Source: an uncultured Gammaproteobacteria bacterium (lineage in GTDB: Bacteria > Pseudomonadota > Gammaproteobacteria > Pseudomonadales > Pseudohongiellaceae). From it: a stretch of 13,705 nucleotides of DNA. The position numbers and the translations under genes were made by a program. The stretch spans positions 1 to 13,705 of the forward strand of contig CAISYX010000286.1 of assembly GCA_903889815.1 (NCBI GenBank), in the 5' to 3' direction. This document shows, in pieces, positions 1-7,852 of this stretch. Under the pieces are notes generated by a model that saw only the letters and a program-made list of their open reading frames with translations, was not told the DNA's origin and searched no databases. The stretch's first letter is position 1. Each line of letters begins with the position of its first letter.

Positions 1-44
1 CATGCTACCGTTTTGTCAATTGGCTTGTCATATATGTCGCCTTC

Positions 45-78
45 ATTACAGCAATTTTATGTGACATCCGTGTGACGG
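45..78 (-). promoter_or_regulatory. Candidate Pho box plus -10, facing left out of the window
   Basis: Read on the minus strand, positions 78-61 are CCGTCAC ACGG ATGTCAC: two 7-bp repeats at 11-bp period, each matching the PhoB half-site CTGTCAT at 5 of 7 positions. Exactly 10 bp further (positions 50-45) is TGTAAT, a 5/6 match to the -10 hexamer. Box, 10-bp gap and -10 is the layout known from E. coli PhoB promoters such as phoA. The target would be a minus-strand gene starting at or beyond the left edge; its coding sequence is not visible. The linker ACGG is more GC-rich than the usual AT-rich linker, so this is a degenerate site and would be doubtful without the two similar sites in the window. 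Confidence 0.4.
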
Positions 79-82
79 ATCT

Positions 83-107
83 GCGGCCTGCAGCAGCTGC
101 AGGCCGC
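83..107 (-). terminator. Perfect 11-bp hairpin downstream of the TonB receptor gene
   Basis: GCGGCCTGCAG and CTGCAGGCCGC form a perfect 11-bp stem around the 3-nt loop CAG, starting 15 bp past the receptor stop codon. No T-run follows on the minus strand, so a classical intrinsic terminator is not supported. It may be a 3' stabilising hairpin or part of a Rho-dependent end. It lies between the receptor gene and the left-facing Pho-box-like promoter. Confidence 0.4.
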
Positions 108-122
108 GCGGTTTCTGGCTTT

Positions 123-2654
123 CTAGAAGTTGTATTCCAGTTTCAGGCTCGCAGAGCGGCCTTCGCTGTAGCCCGTGGCCACCAAACCACCCTGGGTAAT
201 TTCCTTGCGCTTGTCGGTCAGATTCTGCGCCTTGATGTTCAGCTTCCAGTTGGTCATGAACTCTTTGCTCAGCACGAAGTCCAGTTCACCGTGGGGCTCT
301 TCGATAAGGTCCGGAGCGCCCAGGATGCCGACTTCGTAAATGCGCTCGCCGAAGTAATGGTAAAGGAGCGTGGCGGTCAGACCGTCATAGCTGTCGTAGC
401 CAAACTGGCCATTGAAAAGCCAGTCAGACTGGCCCTGCAGCGGACGCGAGCTGTTGGTCAGAATATTCTGTTCCTGCTCGCCGATGGTGACGTCCGAGGT
501 GATGTAGGACACGTTGCTGGACACGTAGAAGTTTTCCCAGCGTGCGCCCAGGAAGTCGAACTGCTTGCGCGCTTCAAACTCGATGCCCTGATTCTCTGCC
601 GACTCTGCATTCACATAGCTGCGTGCACTGTTGGCGCCAGGCTGCACCACAGACTCGATGGGAGAGTCGAATTCCTTCATGAACACGCCTAGCGACAGGC
701 TGTCCAGTGATGCGAAATACCACTCCCAGCGCAGGTCGTAGTTCTTGATGCTGGCAGCGCGCAGATTCGGATTGCCAACCACTTCGTAACCAGTCAGGGG
801 GTTGGTGAAGGTGGCGGGTGACAGCTCACGGAAATCAGGGCGCGACGTTGTCTCGCTATAGCCAAAACGGAACTGATGATTGCCCGCAATGTAAGTCGCT
901 GTAGCGCTGGGCAGCAGGTCGCTGGATTCCAGAGTAGCCTCGATGCTGCTGTCCGGACGGAACAGGTCGAAGGTACGCACGTTCTGTATGTAGTCTTCCT
1001 GACGCAATCCCGCCAGCAGCTGGACGCGGTCGTTGAAGTTCAGGTCGGCCTGCAGATACCAGGACTCCAGTTCGCGGGTTGCGGCATAGGTATCCGTGGG
1101 ACGCGTGGTTTCGGACAGCTCGAACTCGGATGGACCAATGTTGGCCGGTGCCAGTATCTGCGACAATGGTTGCAGCAGGAAGCCCTTGCGTCCCACCACG
1201 TCACCCTGCTCGATGAACGAGAAGCGGCGGATCTCGTAATCGCGCTCGCTGTCCTGCTTGTTGTAGCCGGAAGACATCAGGATGGTGGAACTCATTGGTC
1301 CGTAGAAAACCATGGAAGCATCGATGGCGTAGTCGCTGTTCTGGTCGGCCAGCTCGCTGAAGCGTCGCACATTGCCATCAGAACGCAGGTTGAAGACAGA
1401 CTCGTCGTCGATCTGGTCATAGCGGTATTCGCGTGTGTCCGGCGCGATGCGATCCGCGGTGGACTCATTGTAGCGCCATGTCACATTCATTTCTCTGGCA
1501 TCGGGGAAATAGTGATCGCCCTGAATCTGATTGGAGAAAAGTTCGCGCTGGATGTATTCGATTTCTGCGATCCTGCTGTCAAGGCCTTCATCGCCGAAGT
1601 AGCCGATCTGCTCGCCGGCGATGTCATCTGACTGGCGCAGCATGATATTCGTGAGGCTGATGGTATGGTTCTCGCTCAGCTCCAGCCCTGTAGAAAGGAT
1701 GCCGCTGATATCGATGTTGTTCTCGGTGCCGAAATACGTGAAGGCATTCTCGCGCACTAGTTCGTTCGCTCCGCCCACTTTGTAGGAATTGCGTTCAATT
1801 TCATGGGTGTCCCAGGAATTCTTGTAGTCCACTGCAGCCAGATAGTTGAAGCGCGTGCTGCCAATGTCGTGATAGTTGCCAAGGCTTGCTGTCAGGCCCA
1901 TGTCGGCGGGAATGGTCTTGCCAGTGACTTCATAGTCCTGGTTCAGGCTCTGGCCGATGCCCTGCAATTCCTGCGCAGTGTAACCACCGGTATTGACGAA
2001 GGCGCTGCGGCGCTGTAGGCGCTGGCCATCCGCTGTCGCGTTCTTCAGCAGGTCCGGCATGGCGCGGGTGCCATCGTCGTAGCCAAGCCAGTCCTTGCCG
2101 CCACTGGCCGCCTGCGTGCCTTTCGTGAAGGCAGTCCCTTCCGTCATGGCGACAGAGCTGGCGATGTTGAAAAAGAACTCATCACTGCTGCTCTTGGTGC
2201 GCATCTGCAGCACGCCGCCGCCGAATTCGCTGGGAAACTGTGCGGAATAGGTCTTCTGCACCACCACACTTTCCATGATTGCGTTGGGAAACAGGTCCAG
2301 CGGTACAACACGGTTCAGTGGCTCCGGGCTGGGGATGCTGGATCCGTTCAGCAGAGCAGATGAGTAACGCTCACCAAGGCCGCGCACATAGACGAATTTG
2401 CCGCCCACCAGGCTGAGGCCCGCTACGCGCTTGAGGCCTTCGGCAATGTTGGTGTCGCCGGAGCGTGAGAATTCTTCATTGGTCAGCACGCTGGACAGCG
2501 CCGAGGTGCTGCGCTTTTCATCGGGCACAAAGCGGCCGATGACGGAGATCTCTTCGATCTGCGGAGTGGCTGCTGCAGCGGCGGGGTCCTGGGCCAGGAC
2601 GGGCGTAGTGCTCAGGGCCATGGCGATGGCCGCAGGAAGAGCGCGCTTGATCAT
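123..2654 (-). CDS. TonB-dependent outer-membrane receptor
   Basis: An 843-residue outer-membrane gated channel that would import a scarce ligand using TonB energy. The start is placed at the ATG giving MIKRALP, because a signal peptide begins there (h-region AAIAMALSTTPVLA, likely cleavage after A21); a further in-frame ATG 57 bp upstream would add a charged tail before it and sits in the predicted promoter. Residues 33-40 (IEEISVIG) resemble a TonB box. The plug domain spans about 45-165, with the family pattern VYVRGLGERY, then PSPEPLNRVVPLDLFP and FGGGVLQMRTK. The rest is rich in alternating beta-strands and ends in KLEYNF, the terminal Phe typical of barrels inserted by BAM. The ligand cannot be told from sequence. 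A PhoB-like promoter in front suggests phosphate or an organophosphate, which is inference. The reading frame is intact. Confidence 0.93.
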   Translation of the reverse strand: MIKRALPAAIAMALSTTPVLAQDPAAAAATPQIEEISVIGRFVPDEKRSTSALSSVLTNEEFSRSGDTNIAEGLKRVAGLSLVGGKFVYVRGLGERYSSALLNGSSIPSPEPLNRVVPLDLFPNAIMESVVVQKTYSAQFPSEFGGGVLQMRTKSSSDEFFFNIASSVAMTEGTAFTKGTQAASGGKDWLGYDDGTRAMPDLLKNATADGQRLQRRSAFVNTGGYTAQELQGIGQSLNQDYEVTGKTIPADMGLTASLGNYHDIGSTRFNYLAAVDYKNSWDTHEIERNSYKVGGANELVRENAFTYFGTENNIDISGILSTGLELSENHTISLTNIMLRQSDDIAGEQIGYFGDEGLDSRIAEIEYIQRELFSNQIQGDHYFPDAREMNVTWRYNESTADRIAPDTREYRYDQIDDESVFNLRSDGNVRRFSELADQNSDYAIDASMVFYGPMSSTILMSSGYNKQDSERDYEIRRFSFIEQGDVVGRKGFLLQPLSQILAPANIGPSEFELSETTRPTDTYAATRELESWYLQADLNFNDRVQLLAGLRQEDYIQNVRTFDLFRPDSSIEATLESSDLLPSATATYIAGNHQFRFGYSETTSRPDFRELSPATFTNPLTGYEVVGNPNLRAASIKNYDLRWEWYFASLDSLSLGVFMKEFDSPIESVVQPGANSARSYVNAESAENQGIEFEARKQFDFLGARWENFYVSSNVSYITSDVTIGEQEQNILTNSSRPLQGQSDWLFNGQFGYDSYDGLTATLLYHYFGERIYEVGILGAPDLIEEPHGELDFVLSKEFMTNWKLNIKAQNLTDKRKEITQGGLVATGYSEGRSASLKLEYNF

Positions 2655-2696
2655 GATGTGAATTCCAGAAAAAGGGTGGTTGTTTCGAGTGCGCTC

Positions 2697-2730
2697 AGTG
2701 TAGTGCCGCAACGTGACAGAAATATTTCAA
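2697..2730 (-). promoter_or_regulatory. Candidate Pho-box promoter of the TonB receptor gene
   Basis: On the minus strand, positions 2730-2713 read TTGAAAT ATTT CTGTCAC. The second half-site matches CTGTCAT at 6 of 7 positions and is identical in form to half-sites in known Pho boxes; the first matches only 4 of 7. The linker is AT-rich as expected. After exactly 10 bp comes TACACT at 2702-2697 (4/6 to TATAAT), with no usable -35 hexamer at 17 bp, as expected for a PhoB-activated promoter. This predicts a transcript start near 2690 and a leader of about 35 nt. Confidence 0.5.
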
Positions 2731-2791
2731 TATCGTGAACGGCGGGGATAAGTCATAAAAAAATGGAACAGAAGTTCCTGCTGGTCCAATG

Positions 2792-2818
2792 AAAAGGGGC
2801 GCCAATGGCGCCCCTTTT
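2792..2818 (-). terminator. Intrinsic terminator after the beta-helix protein gene
   Basis: AAAAGGGGCGCC and GGCGCCCCTTTT form a perfect 12-bp stem with a 3-nt loop. The four A-T pairs at the base supply a T-run on either strand, so it could work in both directions. It lies 27 bp past the stop codon of the minus-strand beta-helix gene and before the receptor promoter, so the two genes are separate transcription units. Confidence 0.85.
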
Positions 2819-2845
2819 GCTCAAGCTGTTACTTGCGCGTGAGAA

Positions 2846-4618
2846 TCAGTCGCGGAAGATCCACTTGGCTGTCCAGTCACTGGCCTGGTCCTTGACCGCG
2901 CCGATGTGGCTGACGTTGTCGTAGAAGGTGTCAGTGAACGTGCTGGCTGTAACGGCATTGATGAGCGGGCCGTTGACGAAGCCTGTCAGGTCAGCCGTTC
3001 CTGTCGCGTTCCGTGCCTGGCCAGCGAACCAGTCAGCCAGCAGCCAAGGCTCGGTGCTTGAAAGAGCAAACGGGATTGTGCAGTCGAAACGTGAGCCAGT
3101 CATGGTCAGGTTGCCGGTCAGTGCCGTCGCAGAGGTACCTGCGTTTGTGAAAGTAGCCGTGTCGTTCACATCCAGGCAGTAGTTGGCAAAGTTCGTCACA
3201 ACGGCGTTGTGGATGTTCGCGCCAGTGCCGCGACGCAGTTCCATGCCGCGACCCCCTGCGCCACGACCGATCAGCGTGAAGTTTACCAGTGTAGGCTTGG
3301 AGCGGGGCAGTGAATCATGGGCAAACTCGTTGTTGTCAGCTTCGATGCCGCGGTCGCCGAAACCAGTACGCTGCTTGATGACTACATGCTGCGATTTGCC
3401 CTGGTAGCCGAAGGTCCAGTCGAAGGAATCGTCTTCATTGCTGGTCAGAACCAGGTGCTTCGCGTTTACGGTGCCGCCGAAGAATTCCACGCCGTCGTCC
3501 GAGCTGCCATGCACCTGCACGTAGTCGACTGCTGTGCCACTGCCCACGCCCTGGAAGGCGATGCCGTTCAGCTCGTTGGTTTCAGTGATGTTCTGGCCTG
3601 GGTATTTCACGATCACGTAGTTCAGGGTGCCGCTGCTGTCTGTCGGCGTGTTGCCACCGTACTTGCCGGTAGAGCCTTCGCCTTCCAGTTCACACAGGAC
3701 GGTGCCTGCGGCACAACCGTTCACCGGCGCCTTGCCGTTGATGATGATGCCGCCCCAGCGACCAGTGGTCGTTGCGGTTGCTGTCGCGTCGCCGTCGTAG
3801 GTGAAGATGATCGGAGCGGCTTCACTGCCCAGAGCTTCGATCTTGGAGCCACGACGGATGACCAGGAAGTTCAGGCCAACCGGGCTGATTACCTTGACGC
3901 CAGCATCGATCGTCAGCGTGGCAGAGTTGGCGTTGTCATTGCCGATGAATACCGCGCCGTTGAGCAGGTAAACATTGTTGGCATTCAGGTGGGTGTTGCT
4001 GGTGATGGTGCCCGTCAACACGCAGACCGGCTTGCCATCGAAGGTGCCGCCAGTGGACAGCGTGCTGTTGGTCGGGCATCCCGCAGCAGGCTTGGCTGCG
4101 ATGGAGAAGGAGATCGGGCTGCCTGTGTAGGCCAGCGTGCTCACATTGTCGTTGGTGTAGTAACCGAAGAACACCTGGAAGCTCATTCCTGCCAGACCGG
4201 AATTTGCACCAATCAGGTCGTTCAGCACTGTTACGGATTCCTGGGCTGCCAGAGTCTTCACAGCGAAGGGCTGCAGACTGCTTACCTGGCCATTCCACGG
4301 CAGGAAGAACCCACCTGTTACCATCTGGTACACGCCCATGTTGGGGATCTGCACCAGGGCAACCAGTGCGCCCTTCTTGCCGACGTCTGCCGTGGCTACC
4401 TTGATGGTGCCCATGACGTCTACGGCAGCACTGCTTGCAGCAGCGGCTGTATAAGAGGAACCATTGTTGATGGTCGCGCCACCAGTGAAGCTTGCCGTTG
4501 TGGCTGCGCCGCTGGCAGTAGCCGCAGTCAGTGCCGGTTGCGCCTGCACAGACAGGGCAGCGAAGCCGAGCGCCACGGCGCTGACGGCAGAGAAAAGGGA
4601 TTTGCGTGTGAAGGTCAT
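2846..4618 (-). CDS. Secreted, Ala/Thr/Gly-rich beta-helix-like protein of unknown function
   Basis: A 590-residue exported protein. The signal peptide is clear: TRK, then a hydrophobic core FSAVSAVALGFAALSV, with likely cleavage after A26 (VQA). AGGAG lies 5 nt before the ATG. Residues about 65-180 form a distinct N-terminal domain. From about 200 onward the protein has short, Gly/Asn-rich repeated strands of the parallel beta-helix kind (for example GRWGGIIINGKAP at 287-299 and VEFFGG at 377-382). Acidic or polar turns such as SSDDG and SNEDDSFDW could bind metal or ligand. The mature part has Cys residues at 181, 199, 302 and 309 plus two near the C-terminus, an even number that suits periplasmic or surface disulphides. 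I recognise the general type but no assigned function. Its place beside a TonB receptor and behind the best Pho box in the window suggests a surface partner in phosphate-limited growth; that is inference. The end KWIFRD is not a sorting signal I know. Confidence 0.85.
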   Translation of the reverse strand: MTFTRKSLFSAVSAVALGFAALSVQAQPALTAATASGAATTASFTGGATINNGSSYTAAAASSAAVDVMGTIKVATADVGKKGALVALVQIPNMGVYQMVTGGFFLPWNGQVSSLQPFAVKTLAAQESVTVLNDLIGANSGLAGMSFQVFFGYYTNDNVSTLAYTGSPISFSIAAKPAAGCPTNSTLSTGGTFDGKPVCVLTGTITSNTHLNANNVYLLNGAVFIGNDNANSATLTIDAGVKVISPVGLNFLVIRRGSKIEALGSEAAPIIFTYDGDATATATTTGRWGGIIINGKAPVNGCAAGTVLCELEGEGSTGKYGGNTPTDSSGTLNYVIVKYPGQNITETNELNGIAFQGVGSGTAVDYVQVHGSSDDGVEFFGGTVNAKHLVLTSNEDDSFDWTFGYQGKSQHVVIKQRTGFGDRGIEADNNEFAHDSLPRSKPTLVNFTLIGRGAGGRGMELRRGTGANIHNAVVTNFANYCLDVNDTATFTNAGTSATALTGNLTMTGSRFDCTIPFALSSTEPWLLADWFAGQARNATGTADLTGFVNGPLINAVTASTFTDTFYDNVSHIGAVKDQASDWTAKWIFRD

Positions 4619-4718
4619 GATGACTCCTGTAGTCCATTCTCGGAATGAGAGGATCGCGTTGACGACGTTTTACAGGCGAGATCCTAGTCCTCGTATGTTG
4701 CAGTCTTGCGTCACTAAA

Positions 4719-4736
4719 ATGACAGATTTTTGACAG
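4719..4736 (-). promoter_or_regulatory. Pho box upstream of the beta-helix protein gene
   Basis: On the minus strand the site reads CTGTCAA AAAT CTGTCAT: half-sites matching the PhoB consensus CTGTCAT at 6/7 and 7/7, joined by a 4-nt A/T linker, exactly the known 11-bp period. It lies 100 bp upstream of the start codon at 4618. The -10 is poor: 10 bp downstream is CAAGAC, one base further AAGACT (3/6). A weak core promoter is compatible with dependence on an activator. A further single half-site (CTGTCAG, 4761-4755) lies upstream but not in phase. Confidence 0.7.
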
Positions 4737-4889
4737 TTGCCGCCATTAGCGATTCTGACAGTGTTTTTCGCAGCCAGTGTATTTCAGTGGTCTCTTTGCG
4801 GATGGGTTGCGCGACATAATCGTTGGCAAAAATCGGTGAATCGATGAAAAGCTGTCACTTTTTGCTGCAGAACGTTACCTGACCCGGGC

Positions 4890-4895
4890 TATAAT
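4890..4895 (+). promoter_or_regulatory. -10 element (TATAAT) of the OmpA-family gene
   Basis: A perfect TATAAT lies 41 bp before the start codon. No good -35 is found at 16-18 bp; the best is TGCAGA at 18 bp (3/6). AAAGGAG at 4925-4931 is a strong ribosome-binding site 5 nt before the ATG. The pair would give a leader of about 35 nt. Confidence 0.55.
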
Positions 4896-4936
4896 GCTCG
4901 CGCTTTTCGACACTTGGGCGCACCAAAGGAGATACC

Positions 4937-5968
4937 ATGAAAATGACTTGCAAAACTGCAGTGCGATTGATGCTGGCGACTGGCGCCCTGACGCTTGGCG
5001 CAGGAGCAGCAGTAGCAGACGAAGGCCAGTTCTATATTGCGCCGGGACTGCAGTGGCTTGATTTCGACGCAGATCGCATGCTCGACAACGAAACCGGCTT
5101 CACACTCGGGCTGGGATACGACTTCACCAATCGGCTGAGCGGTGAGATCAATGTGTTTGACATGGACCTCGACGGAACCGGGCCGGATGAAGATCTTTTC
5201 CAGTACCGCTTCGACCTTTTATACAGTTTCGAGCGACAGCTTGGCACATTCACCCCGTTCATCGTGGGTGGCGCCGGACACAATGACTTTTCGCAGAATG
5301 AAGAGACGGTCTGGGATGCCGGCGTCGGCGTGAATTACCAGATCAATGAAAACCTGGCATTGCGTACTGCATTCCGCAAGTTCTGGGGCATGGACGAGCA
5401 CATGCATGACTACGGCGTCGATATGGCTCTGGTATACAGTTTCGGTGGGCCGGCCCGACCTGCAGCGCCCGTCGCAGCAGCACCGGTTGCAGCGCCCGCT
5501 GATGCCGATCGTGACGGCGTGCTCGACGGCAGCGATGCCTGCCCGGATACCCCGAGCACGCACCGCGTTGATTCCCGTGGCTGCTCCATCCCGGTTCAGG
5601 AAGTGGCGCGCATCACGCTGAACGTGCAGTTCGACTTCGACCAGTCCATCGTGAAGGCAGAGTACAACGACGAGATTCAGGAAGTGGCCGATTTCCTGCG
5701 CGAGCACCCTGATACCGTTGCGGCTCTGGAAGGTCACACTGACTCCATGGGCACCGACGAGTACAACCAGAGTCTGTCCCAGCGTCGTGTGGACGCCGTG
5801 CGCCAGGCGCTGATTGATCAGTTCGGCATCGCCGCCAACCGTGTGCGAGCACAGGGCTTCGGCGAGGCCCGTCCGGTGGCGAGCAATGACACGGCCGATG
5901 GCCGCGCGCAGAACCGTCGTGTGGAAAGTGTGATCACGACCACGTTCGAGCGTTTCGAGCAGCGTTGA
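4937..5968 (+). CDS. OmpA-family outer-membrane protein with a TSP3 repeat
   Basis: A 343-residue protein that anchors the outer membrane to peptidoglycan. The signal peptide is residues 1-27 (cleavage AVA before DEG). Residues about 30-170 form a small beta-barrel ending in ALVYSFG. A Pro/Ala hinge follows (172-188), then one calcium-binding thrombospondin type 3 repeat at 189-206 (DADRDGVLDGSDACPDTP) with Cys202 and Cys216 nearby. The OmpA C-terminal peptidoglycan-binding domain covers about 227-335, with NVQFDFD, GHTDSMGTDEYNQSLSQRR and the late NRR. This is the OprF/OmpA-like architecture with a hinge. The length is usual. A strong ribosome site and perfect -10 predict high expression, and a terminator closes the unit. 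I give no symbol because several paralogues share this layout. Confidence 0.93.
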   Translation: MKMTCKTAVRLMLATGALTLGAGAAVADEGQFYIAPGLQWLDFDADRMLDNETGFTLGLGYDFTNRLSGEINVFDMDLDGTGPDEDLFQYRFDLLYSFERQLGTFTPFIVGGAGHNDFSQNEETVWDAGVGVNYQINENLALRTAFRKFWGMDEHMHDYGVDMALVYSFGGPARPAAPVAAAPVAAPADADRDGVLDGSDACPDTPSTHRVDSRGCSIPVQEVARITLNVQFDFDQSIVKAEYNDEIQEVADFLREHPDTVAALEGHTDSMGTDEYNQSLSQRRVDAVRQALIDQFGIAANRVRAQGFGEARPVASNDTADGRAQNRRVESVITTTFERFEQR

Positions 5969-5992
5969 TCGCCCAGGCAGTACGCCATACTG

Positions 5993-6027
5993 ACCCCCGG
6001 GGCTTCACGGCTCCGGGGGTTTTCGTT
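5993..6027 (+). terminator. Intrinsic terminator after the OmpA-family gene
   Basis: ACCCCCGG (5993-6000) pairs with CCGGGGGT (6013-6020), followed by TTTCGTTT. It begins 24 bp after the OmpA stop codon and ends just before ubiC, so ubiC needs its own promoter or read-through. Confidence 0.85.
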
Positions 6028-6047
6028 TGCAAAGGCCAATCAAACCC

Positions 6048-6632
6048 ATGCCCCCTCAGGGCTTCAATGGACGGTGTGCATTGAACGACGCTTTTCTGCA
6101 ATCCTGGCCCGGTCTGGCAGCTTCCGGCTTGGTTTGGAAGCCTGCCGTGCAGGTCGTTCCCCGTCCGCTGCCCGTGTTGCAGTCCTGGTTGCTTGATCCT
6201 GGATCACTGACCTCCCGCCTCAAGGCCCTGGCCGGCAGTCAATTCAACGTCCGTGTGCTGAACGAGTGCTGGATTCGACAGACCTCTCCGTCGCTGCTGC
6301 AGTGCTTCGAGCCTCACGTGGTCCGCCAGCGTATGTGGTCGCGCAAGGTGCTGCTGCAATGTGGCGATACGCCCTGGGTGGCGGCCCACTCACTGATTCC
6401 CGTCAGCAGCATGCAGGGCCCGCTCAAACGTCTGCGCAGCCTGAACGAACGTCCCCTTGGTGAGTTTCTGTTTCGTGACCCGACCCTGCGCCGCTATCAG
6501 CTGGAGCTGACACAGTCCGCTGCTGGCTGGGGCCGGCGTTCCCTGTTTTACCTCCACGGTCAGCCATTGCTGGTGGCGGAATTCTTCCTGCCTGCCCTGT
6601 TGCAGGCTTCTCGAGAACAGGCGCTTAGATGA
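6048..6632 (+). CDS. ubiC: Chorismate lyase (chorismate--pyruvate lyase)
   Basis: This cytosolic enzyme splits chorismate into 4-hydroxybenzoate and pyruvate, the first committed step of ubiquinone synthesis. The 194-residue length is close to the family's usual size (165-200). Recognisable family features are LLDPGSLTSRL (48-58), an Arg in WSRKVLLQC (R99, matching the substrate-binding Arg), PWVAAHSLIP (109-118), RPLGEFLF (135-142), WGRRSLFYLHG (161-171), and LLVAEFFLP with E178 at the expected catalytic Glu. I chose the ATG at 6048. An in-frame TTG at 6027 lies in the T-tract of the preceding terminator and is unlikely. The ribosome site (AAAGG, 12 nt off) is weak. The stop overlaps the next gene by 4 bp. 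The usual partner ubiA is not adjacent. Confidence 0.88.
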   Translation: MPPQGFNGRCALNDAFLQSWPGLAASGLVWKPAVQVVPRPLPVLQSWLLDPGSLTSRLKALAGSQFNVRVLNECWIRQTSPSLLQCFEPHVVRQRMWSRKVLLQCGDTPWVAAHSLIPVSSMQGPLKRLRSLNERPLGEFLFRDPTLRRYQLELTQSAAGWGRRSLFYLHGQPLLVAEFFLPALLQASREQALR

Positions 6633-7837
6633 AGTCGGTACCGACAGGCAGTGCCTTGAGTGGCAAGAAGATCATCGATCTGTCACGGGTGCTGGGAGGG
6701 CCGTATTGCTCCCAGGTGCTGGCCGATCACGGCGCCGAAGTGCTCAAGATCGAGCCTCCTCGCGGAGACGAGACGCGCGCTTGGGGCCCGCCCTTTCATG
6801 AAGGCGATGCGGCTTACTACATTGGCGTCAATCGCAACAAACGCTCACTGGGGCTGGATCTGACAATGCCGGAGGGGCGCGATTTACTGCTGCGTCTCCT
6901 GGAGGGCGCAGACATCCTGCTGGAGAATTTCAAGCCAGGCTCGATGGAGAAATGGGGCCTTGGCTATGAAGAGGTGTTGCGCGCGCGATTCCCTCGCCTC
7001 ATCCACTGCCGTATCAGTGGCTTCGGGGCCGATGGCCCCCTTGGGGGCTACCCCGGCTACGACGCCATCGTGCAGGCGATGGCGGGCTGGTTCAGCGTCA
7101 ATGGCGAAGCCGGAGGCAAGCCGACGCGGCTTGGGGTGGCGATGGTGGATATGGGTACCGGGCTTTATTCTGCAGTGGCGATCCTGATGGCTCTTGCGGA
7201 ACGGGAGCGCTCGGGCCTGGGACAGTTCATCGACATGACACTGTATGACTGTGCCGTTGCTCTGATGCACCCGCATATTGTCAATTACAAGTTGTCTGGC
7301 AAGGTGCCGGTCGCCACTGGCAATGCTCACCCCAACATCAGTCCCTATGACACCTACCGAACCCGCACCGTCGACATTTTCATCGGCGCGGGCAATGACG
7401 CGGCCTTTGCGAAATTGTCTGAGCTGTTGGGTTGCCCGGAGCTGGCTACCGACGTGCGCTTCGTGAAGAACATTGATCGCGTGACGCACCGCGCCGATTT
7501 GAAAGCTGAACTTGAATCCCGCCTGATGAAGATCGACGGCGCCGCTCTGTGCAACCGGCTGCTGGAGGCGGGACTGCCGGCCGGTCCGATCCATGACACC
7601 GCGCAAGTGGTGGCGCATCCACATACGCAGCATCGGGGCATAAACCTGGAGGAAGGCTGGTACAGAATGACGGGCACCCCCATCAAGTTCTCGCGCACAC
7701 CTGGCAGCTTGCGCCGGCTGCCTCCTCGTTTCGGCCAGCATTCGCGGGAAATTCTTGAGGAGTACGGGCTGAATGCCGATCAGGTGCAGGTTTTGATCGA
7801 TGCAGGGGTGGTTCTGGAAACGCGGCGTCGGGACTGA
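6629..7837 (+). CDS. Family III CoA-transferase (CaiB/BaiF)
   Basis: A 402-residue cytosolic enzyme that moves CoA between carboxylic acids, by analogy with formyl-CoA transferase and CaiB. The N-terminal pattern LSGKKIIDLSRVLGGPYCSQVLADHGAEVLKIE is typical, as are NRNKRSLGLDL (68-78), LLENFKPGSMEKWGLGYE (97-114) and the ISGFGADGPLGGYPGYD loop (129-145). D174 in VDMGTG sits where the catalytic Asp that forms acyl-anhydride intermediates is found. The substrate cannot be read from sequence; candidates include succinyl- and other dicarboxyl-CoA donors. The ATG overlaps the ubiC stop (ATGA), so the two are probably co-translated even though no shared pathway is obvious. The ribosome site is weak, which fits coupling. 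It ends 15 bp before a convergent gene, with no clear terminator in the gap. Confidence 0.92.
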   Translation: MKSVPTGSALSGKKIIDLSRVLGGPYCSQVLADHGAEVLKIEPPRGDETRAWGPPFHEGDAAYYIGVNRNKRSLGLDLTMPEGRDLLLRLLEGADILLENFKPGSMEKWGLGYEEVLRARFPRLIHCRISGFGADGPLGGYPGYDAIVQAMAGWFSVNGEAGGKPTRLGVAMVDMGTGLYSAVAILMALAERERSGLGQFIDMTLYDCAVALMHPHIVNYKLSGKVPVATGNAHPNISPYDTYRTRTVDIFIGAGNDAAFAKLSELLGCPELATDVRFVKNIDRVTHRADLKAELESRLMKIDGAALCNRLLEAGLPAGPIHDTAQVVAHPHTQHRGINLEEGWYRMTGTPIKFSRTPGSLRRLPPRFGQHSREILEEYGLNADQVQVLIDAGVVLETRRRD

Positions 7838-7852
7838 ACGTTCCGAGCCGTT

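Larger units (their letters stand above)
4619..4936. other. Divergent intergenic region
   Basis: This 318-bp gap separates the minus-strand beta-helix gene from the plus-strand OmpA gene. It holds the Pho box and ribosome site of the first, and the TATAAT element and ribosome site of the second. No further ORF with a convincing ribosome-binding site was found in it. Confidence 0.7.

Noticed and set aside
1..44. Possible short minus-strand ORF starting near position 32 or 44
   Set aside because: Both frames stop at TAG within 14 codons, and the ATG at 3-1 lacks a ribosome site; the start of the left-hand gene cannot be placed.
3317..4648. 443-codon plus-strand open frame opposite the beta-helix protein gene
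   Set aside because: It mirrors the codons of the minus-strand gene, has no signal or domain I recognise, and no ribosome site; the minus-strand frame has a signal peptide and ribosome site.
4841..4858. CTGTCAC half-site before the OmpA-family gene, as a possible Pho box
   Set aside because: The paired half-site at 11 bp matches only 1 of 7 positions and no -10 lies 10 bp downstream; the gene has its own TATAAT further on.
6027..6047. Upstream TTG start for ubiC
   Set aside because: It lies within the T-tract of the OmpA terminator, and the extra residues do not match the family N-terminus.
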